DNA of 64,000 nt, taken from NCBI RefSeq assembly GCF_019551435.1, contig NZ_CP080544.1, positions 2,017,001-2,081,000 on the forward strand, in the 5' to 3' direction. A model generated the notes under the pieces. That model had not been told where the DNA came from and made no database searches. It saw nothing but the letters and a program-made list of their open reading frames with translations. This document shows positions 19,626-27,772 of the stretch, in pieces (position 1 is the first letter of the stretch; each line of letters opens with the position of its first letter). Both the position numbers and the translations under genes were made by a program. Source of the DNA: Lysobacter soyae (GTDB lineage Bacteria > Pseudomonadota > Gammaproteobacteria > Xanthomonadales > Xanthomonadaceae).

Positions 19626-20333
19626 TTATTGAGCGACCGCTTTCCAGTCGAAACTCTTCTCGACGGGGGCACCTTGCTGCGGCACAAGGCGTGCAGTGAT
19701 CCGGGTCGGAACGAATCCCGCCGGCAGCATGAAGTCGCCGCTGAGCCGTTGGAAATACTTGAGGCTGAAAGGAACGCCGTCACTGCCGGCCCCTTGGCGC
19801 AAATCACTCCACGCCAACTTGGTCAATTTGCCTGCCTGGGTACCCTCCACCGAGAAGCTGAGCCGGCCGGCGGCCTCGCTACCCGATGCGTTACTGCGCG
19901 CCACCACTGCCGCGTATTGCCACACTTGACCCTCCCGCTGCGTAAGCTTGAGCTCCTCTACGCCCAGCGGCTGCCGCTGTGCGGAGGTCCCGACAAAGCG
20001 TTCATAGAACGCGAGGTCTTCTTTGAGGGTGGCGATTTCCGCATCGCGTGCGGCCAGATCATCCTGCAGTTTCTTGTTCGCGGCGCGCGACACTTCATCG
20101 TTCTTCTGTGCCGTTGCCAGGGCCTGCTGCAGTGTTCTCACATCGTTGGCGGGTGGCGTCGCGAGTGCGCCGTCGGGCAATCGACCGCCACGCGTCAGCA
20201 CGTAACCCAGCGCTGCCAGCACGATGAAGAGGGCTGCCGCGATCAAGCCCCAATGCAGCAGCTGGGCGGAGGTCGCGCCCTGCGCATCGCCTTGCGCCGC
20301 GTCGGAGGGGTGCTGGGTATCCGGTCCGTTCAT
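19626..20333 (-). CDS. DUF6776-like membrane-anchored coiled-coil protein
   Basis: 235 aa from ATG 20333. One N-terminal membrane helix (residues ~27-46, [17 protein letters not shown]) is followed by a coiled coil (~65-110, ending [17 protein letters not shown]) and a C-terminal beta-rich domain of repeated alternating hydrophobic residues. This architecture matches an uncharacterised Xanthomonadales family that usually sits next to erpA. It should be anchored in the inner membrane with its bulk in the periplasm. No enzymatic motif is seen. Confidence 0.78.
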   Translation of the reverse strand: MNGPDTQHPSDAAQGDAQGATSAQLLHWGLIAAALFIVLAALGYVLTRGGRLPDGALATPPANDVRTLQQALATAQKNDEVSRAANKKLQDDLAARDAEIATLKEDLAFYERFVGTSAQRQPLGVEELKLTQREGQVWQYAAVVARSNASGSEAAGRLSFSVEGTQAGKLTKLAWSDLRQGAGSDGVPFSLKYFQRLSGDFMLPAGFVPTRITARLVPQQGAPVEKSFDWKAVAQ

Positions 20334-20431
20334 GCTGCACCTATACGCCGAATCTTCACATTGCGTCAAGGCTGGCTGCGGCATAAGTCAGCTGTCGGCT
20401 CGGCTGTCGGGCGGTTTCAGGCACGTATCGA

Positions 20432-21031
20432 ATGACTGCAACGCATGTGTTCATCATCGGGATATTGGTCGCGTGGTTGGCGGGTATCCGCGTGTATTTG
20501 ACCGTGTTCGGCATGGGCGTTGCCGGGGCGATGGGTTGGCTGGATTTGCCGAACGGCTTGGAAGTCGCGCAGTCGCCCTGGGTGATCGGCATTTCCGGGA
20601 TTCTCGCGGGCGCCGAGTTTTTTGCCGACAAAATTCCAGGCGTGGATACCGGCTGGGATTTGTTGCACACCCTCCTGCGGATTCCGGCCGGCGCATTCCT
20701 GGCGGCGTCGGCCATCTCTACCGACGGCAACATGAGTGCCGGGATGCTGGCCGCGGGCGCGGGCGCCGCATTGACCAGTCACACCTTGAAGACAGCGACG
20801 CGCGGCTTGTTGAACACCTCACCGGAGCCGGTCAGCAATTGGACCGCATCGGCCACCGAAGACATGACCGCGATCGGCGGCCTTGCCCTCATCTTCGCCC
20901 ATCCGGAAATCGCCGCTGTGGTCATTTTGCTGGTGACGATTTTGATGGCGCTGGTGTTGTGGTGGCTTTGGAAAAAAATCCGCGCCCTGCGTGACCGCTT
21001 GAACCAACCCATCAACCTTGGGCTGAAGTAG
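20432..21031 (+). CDS. DUF4126 family membrane protein
   Basis: 199 aa with four to five hydrophobic segments. The pattern [41 protein letters not shown] and the [20 protein letters not shown] motif is typical of DUF4126 proteins, which are widespread inner-membrane proteins of unknown function. It is transcribed alone, and its 3' end overlaps the convergent rppH gene by 20 bases. No function is assigned. Confidence 0.88.
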   Translation: MTATHVFIIGILVAWLAGIRVYLTVFGMGVAGAMGWLDLPNGLEVAQSPWVIGISGILAGAEFFADKIPGVDTGWDLLHTLLRIPAGAFLAASAISTDGNMSAGMLAAGAGAALTSHTLKTATRGLLNTSPEPVSNWTASATEDMTAIGGLALIFAHPEIAAVVILLVTILMALVLWWLWKKIRALRDRLNQPINLGLK

Positions 21032-21635
21032 CGCCTTCACCGGCGGGCGGTCGACCCCCCGTTGCCGAACGGCGCCTGCGCGGACGCGGCTCGCCTTGGC
21101 GCGAGAACGCCAGCTGCCGTTGGATATAAGCGTTGGGCATCGGCACGCTCAATTCGCCGGCCAAATCGCGCGCCGCCGGCGCCAAATGGTGCAATGCCGA
21201 GGCATACACGCCGCGCTTGAAGACCACCACGTTCTGCGCCGGATACCAAAAGTCCACCCAGCGGAACTGGTCGAATTCCGGTGAATCGGTGTGATCGAGG
21301 TTGACGTCTTTTTCGTCGGCTTTGAATCGCAGCAGGAACCACACCTGCTTTTGCCCGATGCAACGAATCCGATCGTTGCGACGGATGGCCCGCGGCGGCA
21401 GGCGATAACGCAACCAGCCGGGCGTCGACCCCAGGACGTCCACATGATCGGCCGTGAGGCCGGTCTCTTCTTCAAGCTCACGGTACATCGCTTCCAACGG
21501 GGTCTCGTCAGAATTCATACCGCCCTGCGGGAACTGCCAACCGTCCCTGCGGATACGCCGGGCCCAGAACACACGGCCATCGTCCCTGATCAGGATGATG
21601 CCCACATTCGGGCGAAAACCGTCCGGATCGATCAC
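21012..21635 (-). CDS. rppH: RNA pyrophosphohydrolase RppH
   Basis: 207 aa. [15 protein letters not shown] at the start, the WQFPQGG motif and the Nudix box [23 protein letters not shown] are diagnostic. It removes pyrophosphate from 5' ends of mRNA, triggering RNase E decay. The protein is longer than E. coli RppH (176 aa) by a basic tail rich in Arg and Gly/Pro (near residues 175-207), which may bind RNA. It is convergent with the DUF4126 gene and sits just upstream of tRNA-Met on the opposite strand. Confidence 0.96.
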   Translation of the reverse strand: MIDPDGFRPNVGIILIRDDGRVFWARRIRRDGWQFPQGGMNSDETPLEAMYRELEEETGLTADHVDVLGSTPGWLRYRLPPRAIRRNDRIRCIGQKQVWFLLRFKADEKDVNLDHTDSPEFDQFRWVDFWYPAQNVVVFKRGVYASALHHLAPAARDLAGELSVPMPNAYIQRQLAFSRQGEPRPRRRRSATGGRPPAGEGATSAQG

Positions 21636-21726
21636 GACGCGGACTCCAAGAATTTATCTGACTCGACAATGCCATGACCCTTGTGAAAGGGCAATGCTTG
21701 TCCGGCGCGTGCGTGATGCCTTGCGT

Positions 21727-21755
21727 TTGACGCGGCGCGGACTAAATGGGACAAT
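21727..21755 (+). promoter_or_regulatory. Likely promoter of tRNA-Met
   Basis: A -35 box TTGACG (21727-21732) and a -10-like GACAAT (21750-21755) are separated by 17 bases, followed by a G/C-rich region before the tRNA. This spacing supports a sigma70 promoter for the tRNA gene. Confidence 0.6.
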
Positions 21756-21784
21756 TCCGATCCCGCGATTGCGGACCGATGTTC

Positions 21785-21861
21785 GGCTATGTAGCTCAGC
21801 CGGTTAGAGCACAGCACTCATAATGCTGGGGTCGGTGGTTCGAGTCCACCCATAGCCACCA
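21785..21861 (+). tRNA. tRNA-Met (CAT), elongator
   Basis: 77 bases including an encoded CCA end. The acceptor stem GGCTATG pairs with CATAGCC, the D-stem is AGCTCAG-type, the anticodon loop CTCATAA gives CAT, and the T-arm GGTGG-TTCGAGT-CCACC is perfect. A paired first base (G1-C72) and the close match to E. coli elongator tRNA-Met rule out the initiator tRNA; tRNA-Ile2 with lysidine is less likely from the acceptor sequence. Its 3' end is the probable attachment site of the element that follows. Confidence 0.96.
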
Positions 21862-21893
21862 TATCGCACTGCGAGCTTGTCCAAGGCACTGCA

Positions 21894-21922
21894 AAAACCC
21901 GCGTATTTCGCGGGTTTTTTTA
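21894..21922 (+). terminator. Terminator after tRNA-Met
   Basis: The stem AAACCCGCG and its complement CGCGGGTTT enclose a TATTT loop and are followed by a run of T. It ends tRNA-Met transcription on the element side. A similar terminator is at the far end of the element. Confidence 0.85.
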
Positions 21923-21973
21923 TGCCCGCCCTCCAATACTCTCCGCATTCCTACATTGCTATCCAGAGATTCA

Positions 21974-22021
21974 GGGGGCATAGTTGGGGGCATATTCGGC
22001 AAGAAGAAACTCCATGCCCCC
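21974..22021. repeat. Left-end integrase-arm-like repeats
   Basis: GGGGGCATA occurs at 21974-21982 and 21986-21994 (12-bp spacing), and an inverted TGCCCCC copy at 22015-22021, just upstream of the integrase start. The same direct pair with the same spacing appears at 47027-47046. The likely role is binding of the integrase or excisionase arm domains. Confidence 0.75.
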
Positions 22022-22033
22022 ACGAGGTCCACT

Positions 22034-23254
22034 GTGCCTTTAAGCGACGCTTCCATTCGACAAGCCAAGTCTTCCGGGAAAGTGGTCCGCCTGTATGACT
22101 CCGGCGGCCTCTATCTCGAAGTGACACCCTCCGGATCGAAGCTTTGGCGTTGGAAGTTCCGCATTGCCGGTAAGGAGAGGAGGCTTGCTCTAGGCACCTA
22201 CCCCGCCACGTCACTCAAGGAAGCGCGCCAACGGCGTGACCAAGCCAAGGGGCAACTTGAAGCAGGGGCCGACCCCAGCGCCGCTAAACGTGCGGAAAAG
22301 CTTTGTAGCCAAGACCAAGCAGCCAATAGCTTCGAAAAGGTGGCGATAGAGTGGCTGCACGTTAAGAAACACGAATGGACAGAAAAGCAGTTCACCAAAG
22401 AACAGGGTCGGCTAAAGAAATATGCCTTTCCATACCTTGGTAATCGGCCGATCGCTGAGATAGGCGTTGCTGACGTAAGGGTTATGATCGAGCGACCGGC
22501 ACGAGCCGGCTTTCTTGAACAATCTCACCGGCTTCGCTTCCAGCTAAGCCGAATCTTCAAGTTTGCGATCGCGACTGAACGGGCTGAAAGGGATCCAGCG
22601 TCTGACCTAAGCGCTGTCCTCCCCTCGCGACGCAAACAGAGGCACCCCACAATTATTGAACCGGACAAAATCGCGGTGCTTCTCAGGGCGATTGACAGTT
22701 ACGAAGGAAGTGTCGCAGTAGCTGCAGCACTTAGGCTGGCGCCGATGTGGTTCTGCCGTCCTGGAGAGATCAGAATGGCTGAGTGGTCCCAGATAGAGCT
22801 GGAGGGCGATCAACCACAATACACGGTTCCGCCGATGAACCGGAAGCTTCGAAAGGCAGCGAAGGAAGCGAAAGAAACGCCTCCCCACGTCATTCCACTG
22901 AGTTTACAGGCGGTCGCTATTCTGCAAGAGTTGAAAACGTTCACCGGCCGAGGTCGTTTCGTTTTCCCAAGCGGGCGTGAACCCTCGCGCAACATGAGCG
23001 ATGGCGCAATCAATGCTGCGCTGGCCCGCCTTGGGTACAAGGGGTTGATAGTTGGACATGGCTTTCGACACATGGCGTCAACCCTCCTGCGAGAACAGGG
23101 TTGGTCGAGAGAGGCGGTGGAAGCTCAGCTTTCCCACGAGATCGGCGGGACGGAAGGTGTATACAACTTGGCAAAGTTCTTGCCAGAGCGAAGGCGAATG
23201 ATGCAGGCTTGGGCGGACTACTTAGACCAACTCAAAAAAGCTTCGACTACATGA
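22034..23254 (+). CDS. P4-type tyrosine integrase
   Basis: 406 aa from GTG 22034, with GAGG six bases before it; the ATG further upstream lies in repeats and gives an improbable leader. The N-terminal DUF4102-type arm domain PLSDASIRQAK leads to LALGTYPATSLKEARQRRD, then the core and catalytic domain. Catalytic residues are seen in CRPGEIRMAEW (Arg), GHGFRHMAST (His-x-x-Arg), QLSHE (His) and the C-terminal VYNLAKFLPERRRMMQAWADYL (Tyr). It integrates at the tRNA-Met 3' end. It overlaps the next gene by ATGA. Confidence 0.95.
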   Translation: MPLSDASIRQAKSSGKVVRLYDSGGLYLEVTPSGSKLWRWKFRIAGKERRLALGTYPATSLKEARQRRDQAKGQLEAGADPSAAKRAEKLCSQDQAANSFEKVAIEWLHVKKHEWTEKQFTKEQGRLKKYAFPYLGNRPIAEIGVADVRVMIERPARAGFLEQSHRLRFQLSRIFKFAIATERAERDPASDLSAVLPSRRKQRHPTIIEPDKIAVLLRAIDSYEGSVAVAAALRLAPMWFCRPGEIRMAEWSQIELEGDQPQYTVPPMNRKLRKAAKEAKETPPHVIPLSLQAVAILQELKTFTGRGRFVFPSGREPSRNMSDGAINAALARLGYKGLIVGHGFRHMASTLLREQGWSREAVEAQLSHEIGGTEGVYNLAKFLPERRRMMQAWADYLDQLKKASTT

Positions 23255-24228
23255 ACGATCGAGCGGACGGAATACCTAAAAACGAGCGCTCTACACCCAA
23301 GACAGCGAAAGCCGAGCAGGTCAGAAAAAAGCGTCTTCAGTTAATCGAGTTCGGTCTTTCGGAGTTCAGGCACCGGGTCAAGGTTACTGATATTGACCGT
23401 CCCATCACCTGTGCCGTATGCGATCGTTGCAAGCCCGTTCCACCTCTGTCGCAGAGTATCCACGGGCGTAATTTCTCAAAGCTGATTGATCGCCTAGAAC
23501 TGTTGTTTGAAAATGGAGCGGGTGAACCGGACGCCGTCAGGGATCTCTATATGGCTCCGTGGTTTGACGCCATGGACTACACGTGCACCTATAGAACTCT
23601 ATTAGGGACTTTCAATTCGATCATCTTCGCACTTTTCAGATTTGGGTACCCGCCGGAACAACTCCGGCATGTTTTCGACGAACTTTGGGCTGACCGGCTG
23701 TCTCTACCCAACTGGTTCGTAAGCACGATTGGAGTTGAAGACCCAGAAGAGAAACTTGAAGCGAGCCTTCGATTCTGGATAGATGCCGCAAGGAAATACG
23801 ACGAGGCGATAATGTCGCAGAAGCAGGTAGAGGTTGCGTGTGCGCCTCTCTCGGCATCCAACCTTTACTTGGGTTGGGCGGCTCCTCAACTTCTGTTGAC
23901 ACAATTAGGTCGAGCGGCTGCGCAGAAGCAGTTTGGCAAGGTCCATGAGGAACATGCATCGATAAAAGCTTGGGCTTTCAACGAATTGAATAAGTTTCAA
24001 GATCAATCTATGGACTCCGTCAAAGACCTAATCTTGAAGCTGACGGGACATAGGGGAGCGCCAATCCCAAAGTCGACGCCAAGTCCAGATGCCTTACGCA
24101 CCCTCGAGAATCTTCTGCAACGCTTTTACCGCGACGATCAACTCTTCACGACCCAAGTGGATCGGATCGTGAAGAGCAAACGCGGACGACCTCGCGTCCA
24201 AAGTAAAATCAAATCTCCTCCTGAATAA
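23251..24228 (+). CDS. Unknown protein coupled to the integrase, with Cys motif and AT-hook-like tail
   Basis: 325 aa; ATG 23251 overlaps the integrase stop, implying translational coupling. No known domain is recognised. The N-terminal part is charged with a PITCAVCDRCKP cysteine cluster, the middle is helical and rich in aromatic residues (RFGYPPEQLRHVFDELW), and the C-terminus ends in SKRGRPRVQSKIK, an AT-hook-like core. DNA binding is therefore possible. The gene could regulate or assist recombination, since it is co-transcribed with the integrase, but this is an inference. It ends in a 20-base overlap with the convergent Gp2-like gene. Confidence 0.8.
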   Translation: MNDRADGIPKNERSTPKTAKAEQVRKKRLQLIEFGLSEFRHRVKVTDIDRPITCAVCDRCKPVPPLSQSIHGRNFSKLIDRLELLFENGAGEPDAVRDLYMAPWFDAMDYTCTYRTLLGTFNSIIFALFRFGYPPEQLRHVFDELWADRLSLPNWFVSTIGVEDPEEKLEASLRFWIDAARKYDEAIMSQKQVEVACAPLSASNLYLGWAAPQLLLTQLGRAAAQKQFGKVHEEHASIKAWAFNELNKFQDQSMDSVKDLILKLTGHRGAPIPKSTPSPDALRTLENLLQRFYRDDQLFTTQVDRIVKSKRGRPRVQSKIKSPPE

Positions 24229-25291
24229 TCGGCAAGAGCAAGCGCGGTCTTCCGCGTTTTGAGGATCGCCCGCGAATCTGCCCTTTGCCGAACACGCGAC
24301 GAAGCCCTGGAATCTTCATGCGAACGTAGAGGTCCATCTTGGTCAGGTACATGCATACATCTTTGAGGCCCTCACGTAGCTCGGAATCCCTGTAATCGAT
24401 CATGCCGATCCCAAGTTTTCCTTTCGTTTCCAACGTCAGTTTGTCGGCGTTGCTTAACCAGTAGCTGGCACCAAAAGATGCAACTCTCTTCCACAGATCT
24501 CCCAAGGCATGACCTATGGTGTAATCCTCGCGTACAACATGGCCATTGAAGAACAGCAAGAGATGCATGTGGGGTCCCTTCAATACGCCCCACTCTTTTT
24601 TCCATGCGTAGCCAACCATTGCCGGATACTGCGCAACGAGCTGAGCCAGGAACCTCTTGAAGTCTACGTTTGCTTGCACCACTGGCAAACTTCCCGTGCT
24701 GGCTGGAGGGAAAGGGTCGGCAACATATCCAAGATCTAAGCGGATGACAAGTAGTCGTGCATGCCGTTCAAACAGTCGGTCGACGTACTTGCGCAGCCCA
24801 ACGTAGTTCTTGTGCGCAGCGCGTCGTTCGTTCCGCACGGCAGCTGTGTACCCCTCGTTCTTCGCGCGCGCACGCACTTCCATGATCCAAGCATTCATCG
24901 CCTCAACGTCCTGAACTCGAATTTCAGCCGGTCGGCGAACTGGCACTGTCGACACCGCCGATTCCCACAGCTCGAAATACTTGCTGAAGCTGTGGTGCGG
25001 AAAGCAAGCACGTACTTCTGAGGCATTCAAACTGTTGATCGCAACAACCAGATTCTTCAGCAGCGGCGTGGAACGGACGCGTGGTCCACGCGTGGTTTCG
25101 ACAACGGAGAATTGATAACCACCTCGCGCCTTTGCTAAGGAGTCGATGAGGTGGTCGCTTTCCAGCAAGATGCGAGGACAATTCATCTCTTTCGAGATGA
25201 TCCATCCATGGTCTAGTGGAACGCGCGTGTGGAGCCTCCATATTTTCAGAAGGCGCTTTTTATTCTTATTCATTTTCATTCGCATACGCAT
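24209..25291 (-). CDS. Inovirus Gp2-like protein, HUH replication/relaxase family
   Basis: About 360 aa taking ATG 25291; alternatives at 25285, 25279 and 25273 cannot be told apart, and the TTG at 25306 is less likely. HUH features are present in order: RLDLGY (motif 1), KGPHMHLLLFFNG (the His-x-His metal motif) and VCMYLTKMDLYVR (catalytic Tyr region). This matches the Gp2/YagK-YfjJ family found in inoviruses and P4-like satellites. It likely nicks the element origin. Its basic C-terminus SSKRGRPRLLL is also AT-hook-like. It converges on the gene after the integrase, and the upstream AlpA gene runs the same way. Confidence 0.82.
   Translation of the reverse strand: MRMRMKMNKNKKRLLKIWRLHTRVPLDHGWIISKEMNCPRILLESDHLIDSLAKARGGYQFSVVETTRGPRVRSTPLLKNLVVAINSLNASEVRACFPHHSFSKYFELWESAVSTVPVRRPAEIRVQDVEAMNAWIMEVRARAKNEGYTAAVRNERRAAHKNYVGLRKYVDRLFERHARLLVIRLDLGYVADPFPPASTGSLPVVQANVDFKRFLAQLVAQYPAMVGYAWKKEWGVLKGPHMHLLLFFNGHVVREDYTIGHALGDLWKRVASFGASYWLSNADKLTLETKGKLGIGMIDYRDSELREGLKDVCMYLTKMDLYVRMKIPGLRRVFGKGQIRGRSSKRGRPRLLLPIIQEEI
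24234..24260 (+). terminator. Short terminator between convergent genes
   Basis: CGCGG, loop TCTT, CCGCG, then TTTT (24243-24260) on the plus strand, inside the 3' coding end of the opposing gene. It could end the integrase-unknown gene transcript; the stem is only five base pairs. Confidence 0.45.
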
Positions 25292-25427
25292 ACGGTTGCA
25301 TCGCAAAGCGACGGTTAAAAATACCTAAACCCAAATTCGGGTAAGTGGTTGAAGGCGTTTCTTCGCACATCCAAAAATCCGGATCGCGCAGAGCAGGGCG
25401 GATTTCGGTGAACGTTTTCAGTAAGAG

Positions 25428-25634
25428 TTAGTGCGCTAGGCACCCCCGGGCCATAAGCCAGCAGCGCAGTTCCGACGCCAAAAAGCCCACTGCGGTCTTA
25501 CCCAAGCGAATTGGCTTGGGAAACGTGGGGTCGTTGCGACGAAGCCAGTAGCCATGCGACTGGCTGATGCCCAAGTACTTGCACATGTCTTTCATGCGCA
25601 AGATCAAGTCATCTTCGAAGGTTTGCGGTAACAA
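25428..25634 (-). CDS. AlpA-family regulator/excisionase
   Basis: 68 aa taking TTG 25634, which is preceded by AAGAGGTGTTCC, a good ribosome site; the longer in-frame ATG at 25673 would add 13 unlikely residues. The sequence LRMKDMCKYLGISQSHGYWLRRN followed by FPKPIRLGKTAVGFLASELRCWL is the AlpA/MerR-like winged HTH. AlpA proteins activate integrase expression or act as excisionases in P4-like elements, fitting an integrase in the same element. The next gene downstream is the Gp2-like gene, about 137 bases away. Confidence 0.88.
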   Translation of the reverse strand: MLPQTFEDDLILRMKDMCKYLGISQSHGYWLRRNDPTFPKPIRLGKTAVGFLASELRCWLMARGCLAH

Positions 25635-25673
25635 GGAACACCTCTTTTCTGTTGGGTGTCCACACCATGCCAT

Positions 25674-26178
25674 GCTCGGCTGTCGAACTTATTGGGGGGT
25701 ACCCCACGCACTTAAATCGGTGCCGCTTCCAGCTGTCGCCTTAGAGTGATGACCACGATACGTGGACATGATTTTTTAGTTCTCAGGTATTTAAACAATC
25801 AACTACTTACGCTCCAATCGCCCCGGCGCTGCCGTTATTGACCAAGGTCTTCTTTACATGGCGTCCTGATGGTCTGCTTCTTAATCGATGCCGTGTTCGA
25901 TTGGCCATTCCTGTAAAAAAAGCCCCCCGGATGGATGCTGGCGCGCGTGTTTGGGTCGAGCCGTTGAACTTAATGTCAAAGCACAAAAGGTGCGAGCGGG
26001 AAGGCGCAGCGCACACCCAATACTGACGGGAAGATGCTGTTTGTAACTCGAGAAGACAAGCGCCTGCGTATAGTTTGCGACGACGGTAGCTTGGGCGACG
26101 AATTCGACTGGGTGAACATGACGCCGTCGTAGAAGTGGATGGAGAGAACCAAGTAAAAAAAGGTGGGCACCGGGCTGG
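25674..26178. other. Non-coding stretch between alpA and radC
   Basis: About 500 bases without a convincing gene. A 62-codon frame at 25838-26026 (+) has no family-like features. A 32-codon frame at 26034-26132 (+), with GGGAAG just before ATG (MLFVTREDKRLRIVCDDGS...), reads as plausible protein but is unsupported. The region could contain promoters for the leftward alpA/Gp2 genes. Confidence 0.5.
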
Positions 26179-26204
26179 TGAGGGGAGCCCGCGGGCTCCC
26201 CTCA
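26179..26204 (-). terminator. 26-bp perfect palindrome, probable terminator of the radC operon
   Basis: Arms TGAGGGGAGCCCG and CGGGCTCCCCTCA meet with no unpaired bases. It lies 10 bases after the radC stop. There is no T run directly behind it (one occurs about 20 bases further), so it could also be a binding site. Confidence 0.55.
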
Positions 26205-26213
26205 TATTCCTGT

Positions 26214-26711
26214 CTAGACCCATCCCCGCGCGGCAAGCGATACCGCTTTCAAGCCACCCACTACGATGTGGTCAAGCAGCCGGATGTCCACAAGAGCGAG
26301 CGCCTGCTTTAGCCGGGAAGTCACCGCCCGATCAGCGGCTGAAGGTTCGAGATGGCCGGACGGATGGTTGTGTGCCACGATCACCCCGCCCGCGCCGAGG
26401 GCCAACCCTCGCCTGACAACCTCCCGCGCATGAACCTCTGCGCCGTCGATGGTGCCCAAGAACATTTCTTCGTGCGCGATGAGGCGATTACGCGTATCCA
26501 GGAAGGCAACAGCAAAGACCTCCCGTTGTAGGCCGGCCAGCTTGTCGATGAAGAATCGCTGGGACGTTGCCATGTCTGCAAACGCCATACCCTTCACGGC
26601 ATTCCTATCAACGACCGCGCGCGCTGCCTCAATGATTTGCGTTGAGTCTGCCGGCCGGTATCGTCCACTTTGAGTCCTAACGAACAGGGCCTCCTTGATT
26701 TGCTGCTCCAC
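26214..26711 (-). CDS. radC: RadC-like JAB-domain protein
   Basis: 165 aa from GTG 26711, preceded by GGAGAAG; this matches the usual ~165-aa mobile-element RadC and leaves room for the small gene upstream. A longer frame reaching 26870 would overlap that gene. The JAB/MPN metal motif is HNHPSGHLEPSAAD with an upstream Glu (EVHAREV) and SGxxxP spacing intact. Proteins of this group (RadC/YeeS) are common on plasmids and integrated elements; the biochemical role is unsettled. It follows the 38-aa gene in one leftward operon with the Gp3-like gene and yqaJ. Confidence 0.88.
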   Translation of the reverse strand: MEQQIKEALFVRTQSGRYRPADSTQIIEAARAVVDRNAVKGMAFADMATSQRFFIDKLAGLQREVFAVAFLDTRNRLIAHEEMFLGTIDGAEVHAREVVRRGLALGAGGVIVAHNHPSGHLEPSAADRAVTSRLKQALALVDIRLLDHIVVGGLKAVSLAARGWV

Positions 26712-26749
26712 TTGTCTTCTCCAATGCCTGTAGATGTTGAATTTGGATT

Positions 26750-26866
26750 TCAGTCTTGCGACCTGTCTAGTGATCGCTTGTACATTTGCCATTGCTTCGC
26801 CACGACCGTGGCCAACCCGCACGTAGCTAAAATGGCCACGACAATTCCGCCAATTGCCCTGTACAT
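26750..26866 (-). CDS. 38-aa single-pass membrane protein with strong ribosome site
   Basis: Reading from ATG 26866 gives 38 codons, ending TGA 26750. AAAGGAGG lies six bases ahead, the best Shine-Dalgarno site in the operon. The peptide MYRAIGGIVVAILATCGLAT forms one hydrophobic helix (residues ~4-22), followed by the basic tail KQWQMYKRSLDRSQD. It lies between the Gp3-like gene (20 bases upstream) and radC (38 bases downstream), so it is co-transcribed. Size and form recall small holin-like or membrane-anchoring proteins. No homology can be stated. Confidence 0.72.
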   Translation of the reverse strand: MYRAIGGIVVAILATCGLATVVAKQWQMYKRSLDRSQD

Positions 26867-26887
26867 ACACGGCCTCCTTTTGCTCCT

Positions 26888-27772
26888 TTATGGGCTGGCC
26901 AATTTCTTGCCAAGCCGCTCGCTAAGTGCCCCTGATGTAACCGACGTCTGGACCTGATGGGCGGCGCCGGGCTCTGGAAAGAACTCTTCGATAACCGAAG
27001 GAACGTCGTCCTCGGCCTCCTCAAAGTCGCCGTTGGCGAAGCCCCGCTTTGCGGCCAGATCCAGCGCGTCTTGGTCATAACCACGCTCTTTCCGTTGAAG
27101 ATCCGTCGCCCTTGCCTGTTCGATGGCCGCTTCCAGCGTCAGTCCACTTCTGACCGTCAGGTCGACGTAGTAGATCGTGGATCGGAAACTCATTGCCGTG
27201 CTCTTTCCTCGCAATCTGAGTTCCAAAGGCATTGTGGCCAAGCGCCCGCCGGATACGGCATCGAAGTACTGAAGACGGGCTGCGAGAGTGCGCACCGTGT
27301 TGAACGAAGTGGTTCTAAGGACAAAGGTTCCGAATGCGTCCTCGACCTCGTCGCCAATGACCACAGCAAAGCGGGCATAGACTTTGCAGTTGCCCTCCGC
27401 GAATGGACATGTGTCGGGTCCGACACATGGCAACGTCTCAACCCGTTCCTTTCCTGCCCTGCGGCAAGACTCGCCGTTCCCTACACATAACGGCCGGCCT
27501 GTTCCGCGATCGAACAATGAGTAGGTGCTCCGAAAATTCAACGTCGGATCATTGAAGAGCAGGCGGATCGGCAGCGACCGGAGCTTACCGCCACTTTCTC
27601 TCCGAAGTGCTTCATCAAGGGGATGAAGGATCCATCCCTCTCGATTCTGAACCTGCGTGGTAATGGTGAACTGATCGTCCTTTTCTGGAAGGCGCTTGCC
27701 GTTACGTTCAATGACCCGCCCAATAGAAATCCGCCCGACAACAGGCGGTGTGATTGCCAAACCTTTCAGCAT
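26888..27772 (-). CDS. Gp3-like recombination directionality factor-type protein
   Basis: 294 aa from ATG 27772, preceded by AGAGGG; it overlaps the yqaJ end by seven bases. The sequence GRISIGRVIERNGKRLPEKD, the PIRLLFNDPTLNFRSTY stretch, the two cysteine pairs (PLCVGNGESCRR and CVGPDTCPFAEGNCK) and RFAVVIGDEVEDAFGTFVLRT closely follow the order of features in phiC31 Gp3-like proteins (often annotated hydrolase or metal-binding protein). Gp3 is a serine-integrase directionality factor, but this element has a tyrosine integrase, so the real task may differ, for example zinc-bound DNA or protein binding. Assignment is by motif order and not by search. Confidence 0.68.
   Translation of the reverse strand: MLKGLAITPPVVGRISIGRVIERNGKRLPEKDDQFTITTQVQNREGWILHPLDEALRRESGGKLRSLPIRLLFNDPTLNFRSTYSLFDRGTGRPLCVGNGESCRRAGKERVETLPCVGPDTCPFAEGNCKVYARFAVVIGDEVEDAFGTFVLRTTSFNTVRTLAARLQYFDAVSGGRLATMPLELRLRGKSTAMSFRSTIYYVDLTVRSGLTLEAAIEQARATDLQRKERGYDQDALDLAAKRGFANGDFEEAEDDVPSVIEEFFPEPGAAHQVQTSVTSGALSERLGKKLASP

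Noticed and set aside
25807-26223. 138-codon minus frame in the alpA-radC gap
   Set aside because: Its composition is low-complexity and Arg/Ser-rich like a shadow frame, and it crosses the radC stop palindrome.
26792-26870. Longer radC N-terminus (ATG 26792 or GTG 26870)
   Set aside because: It would overlap the well-supported 38-aa gene. GTG 26711 with GGAGAAG gives the normal family length.
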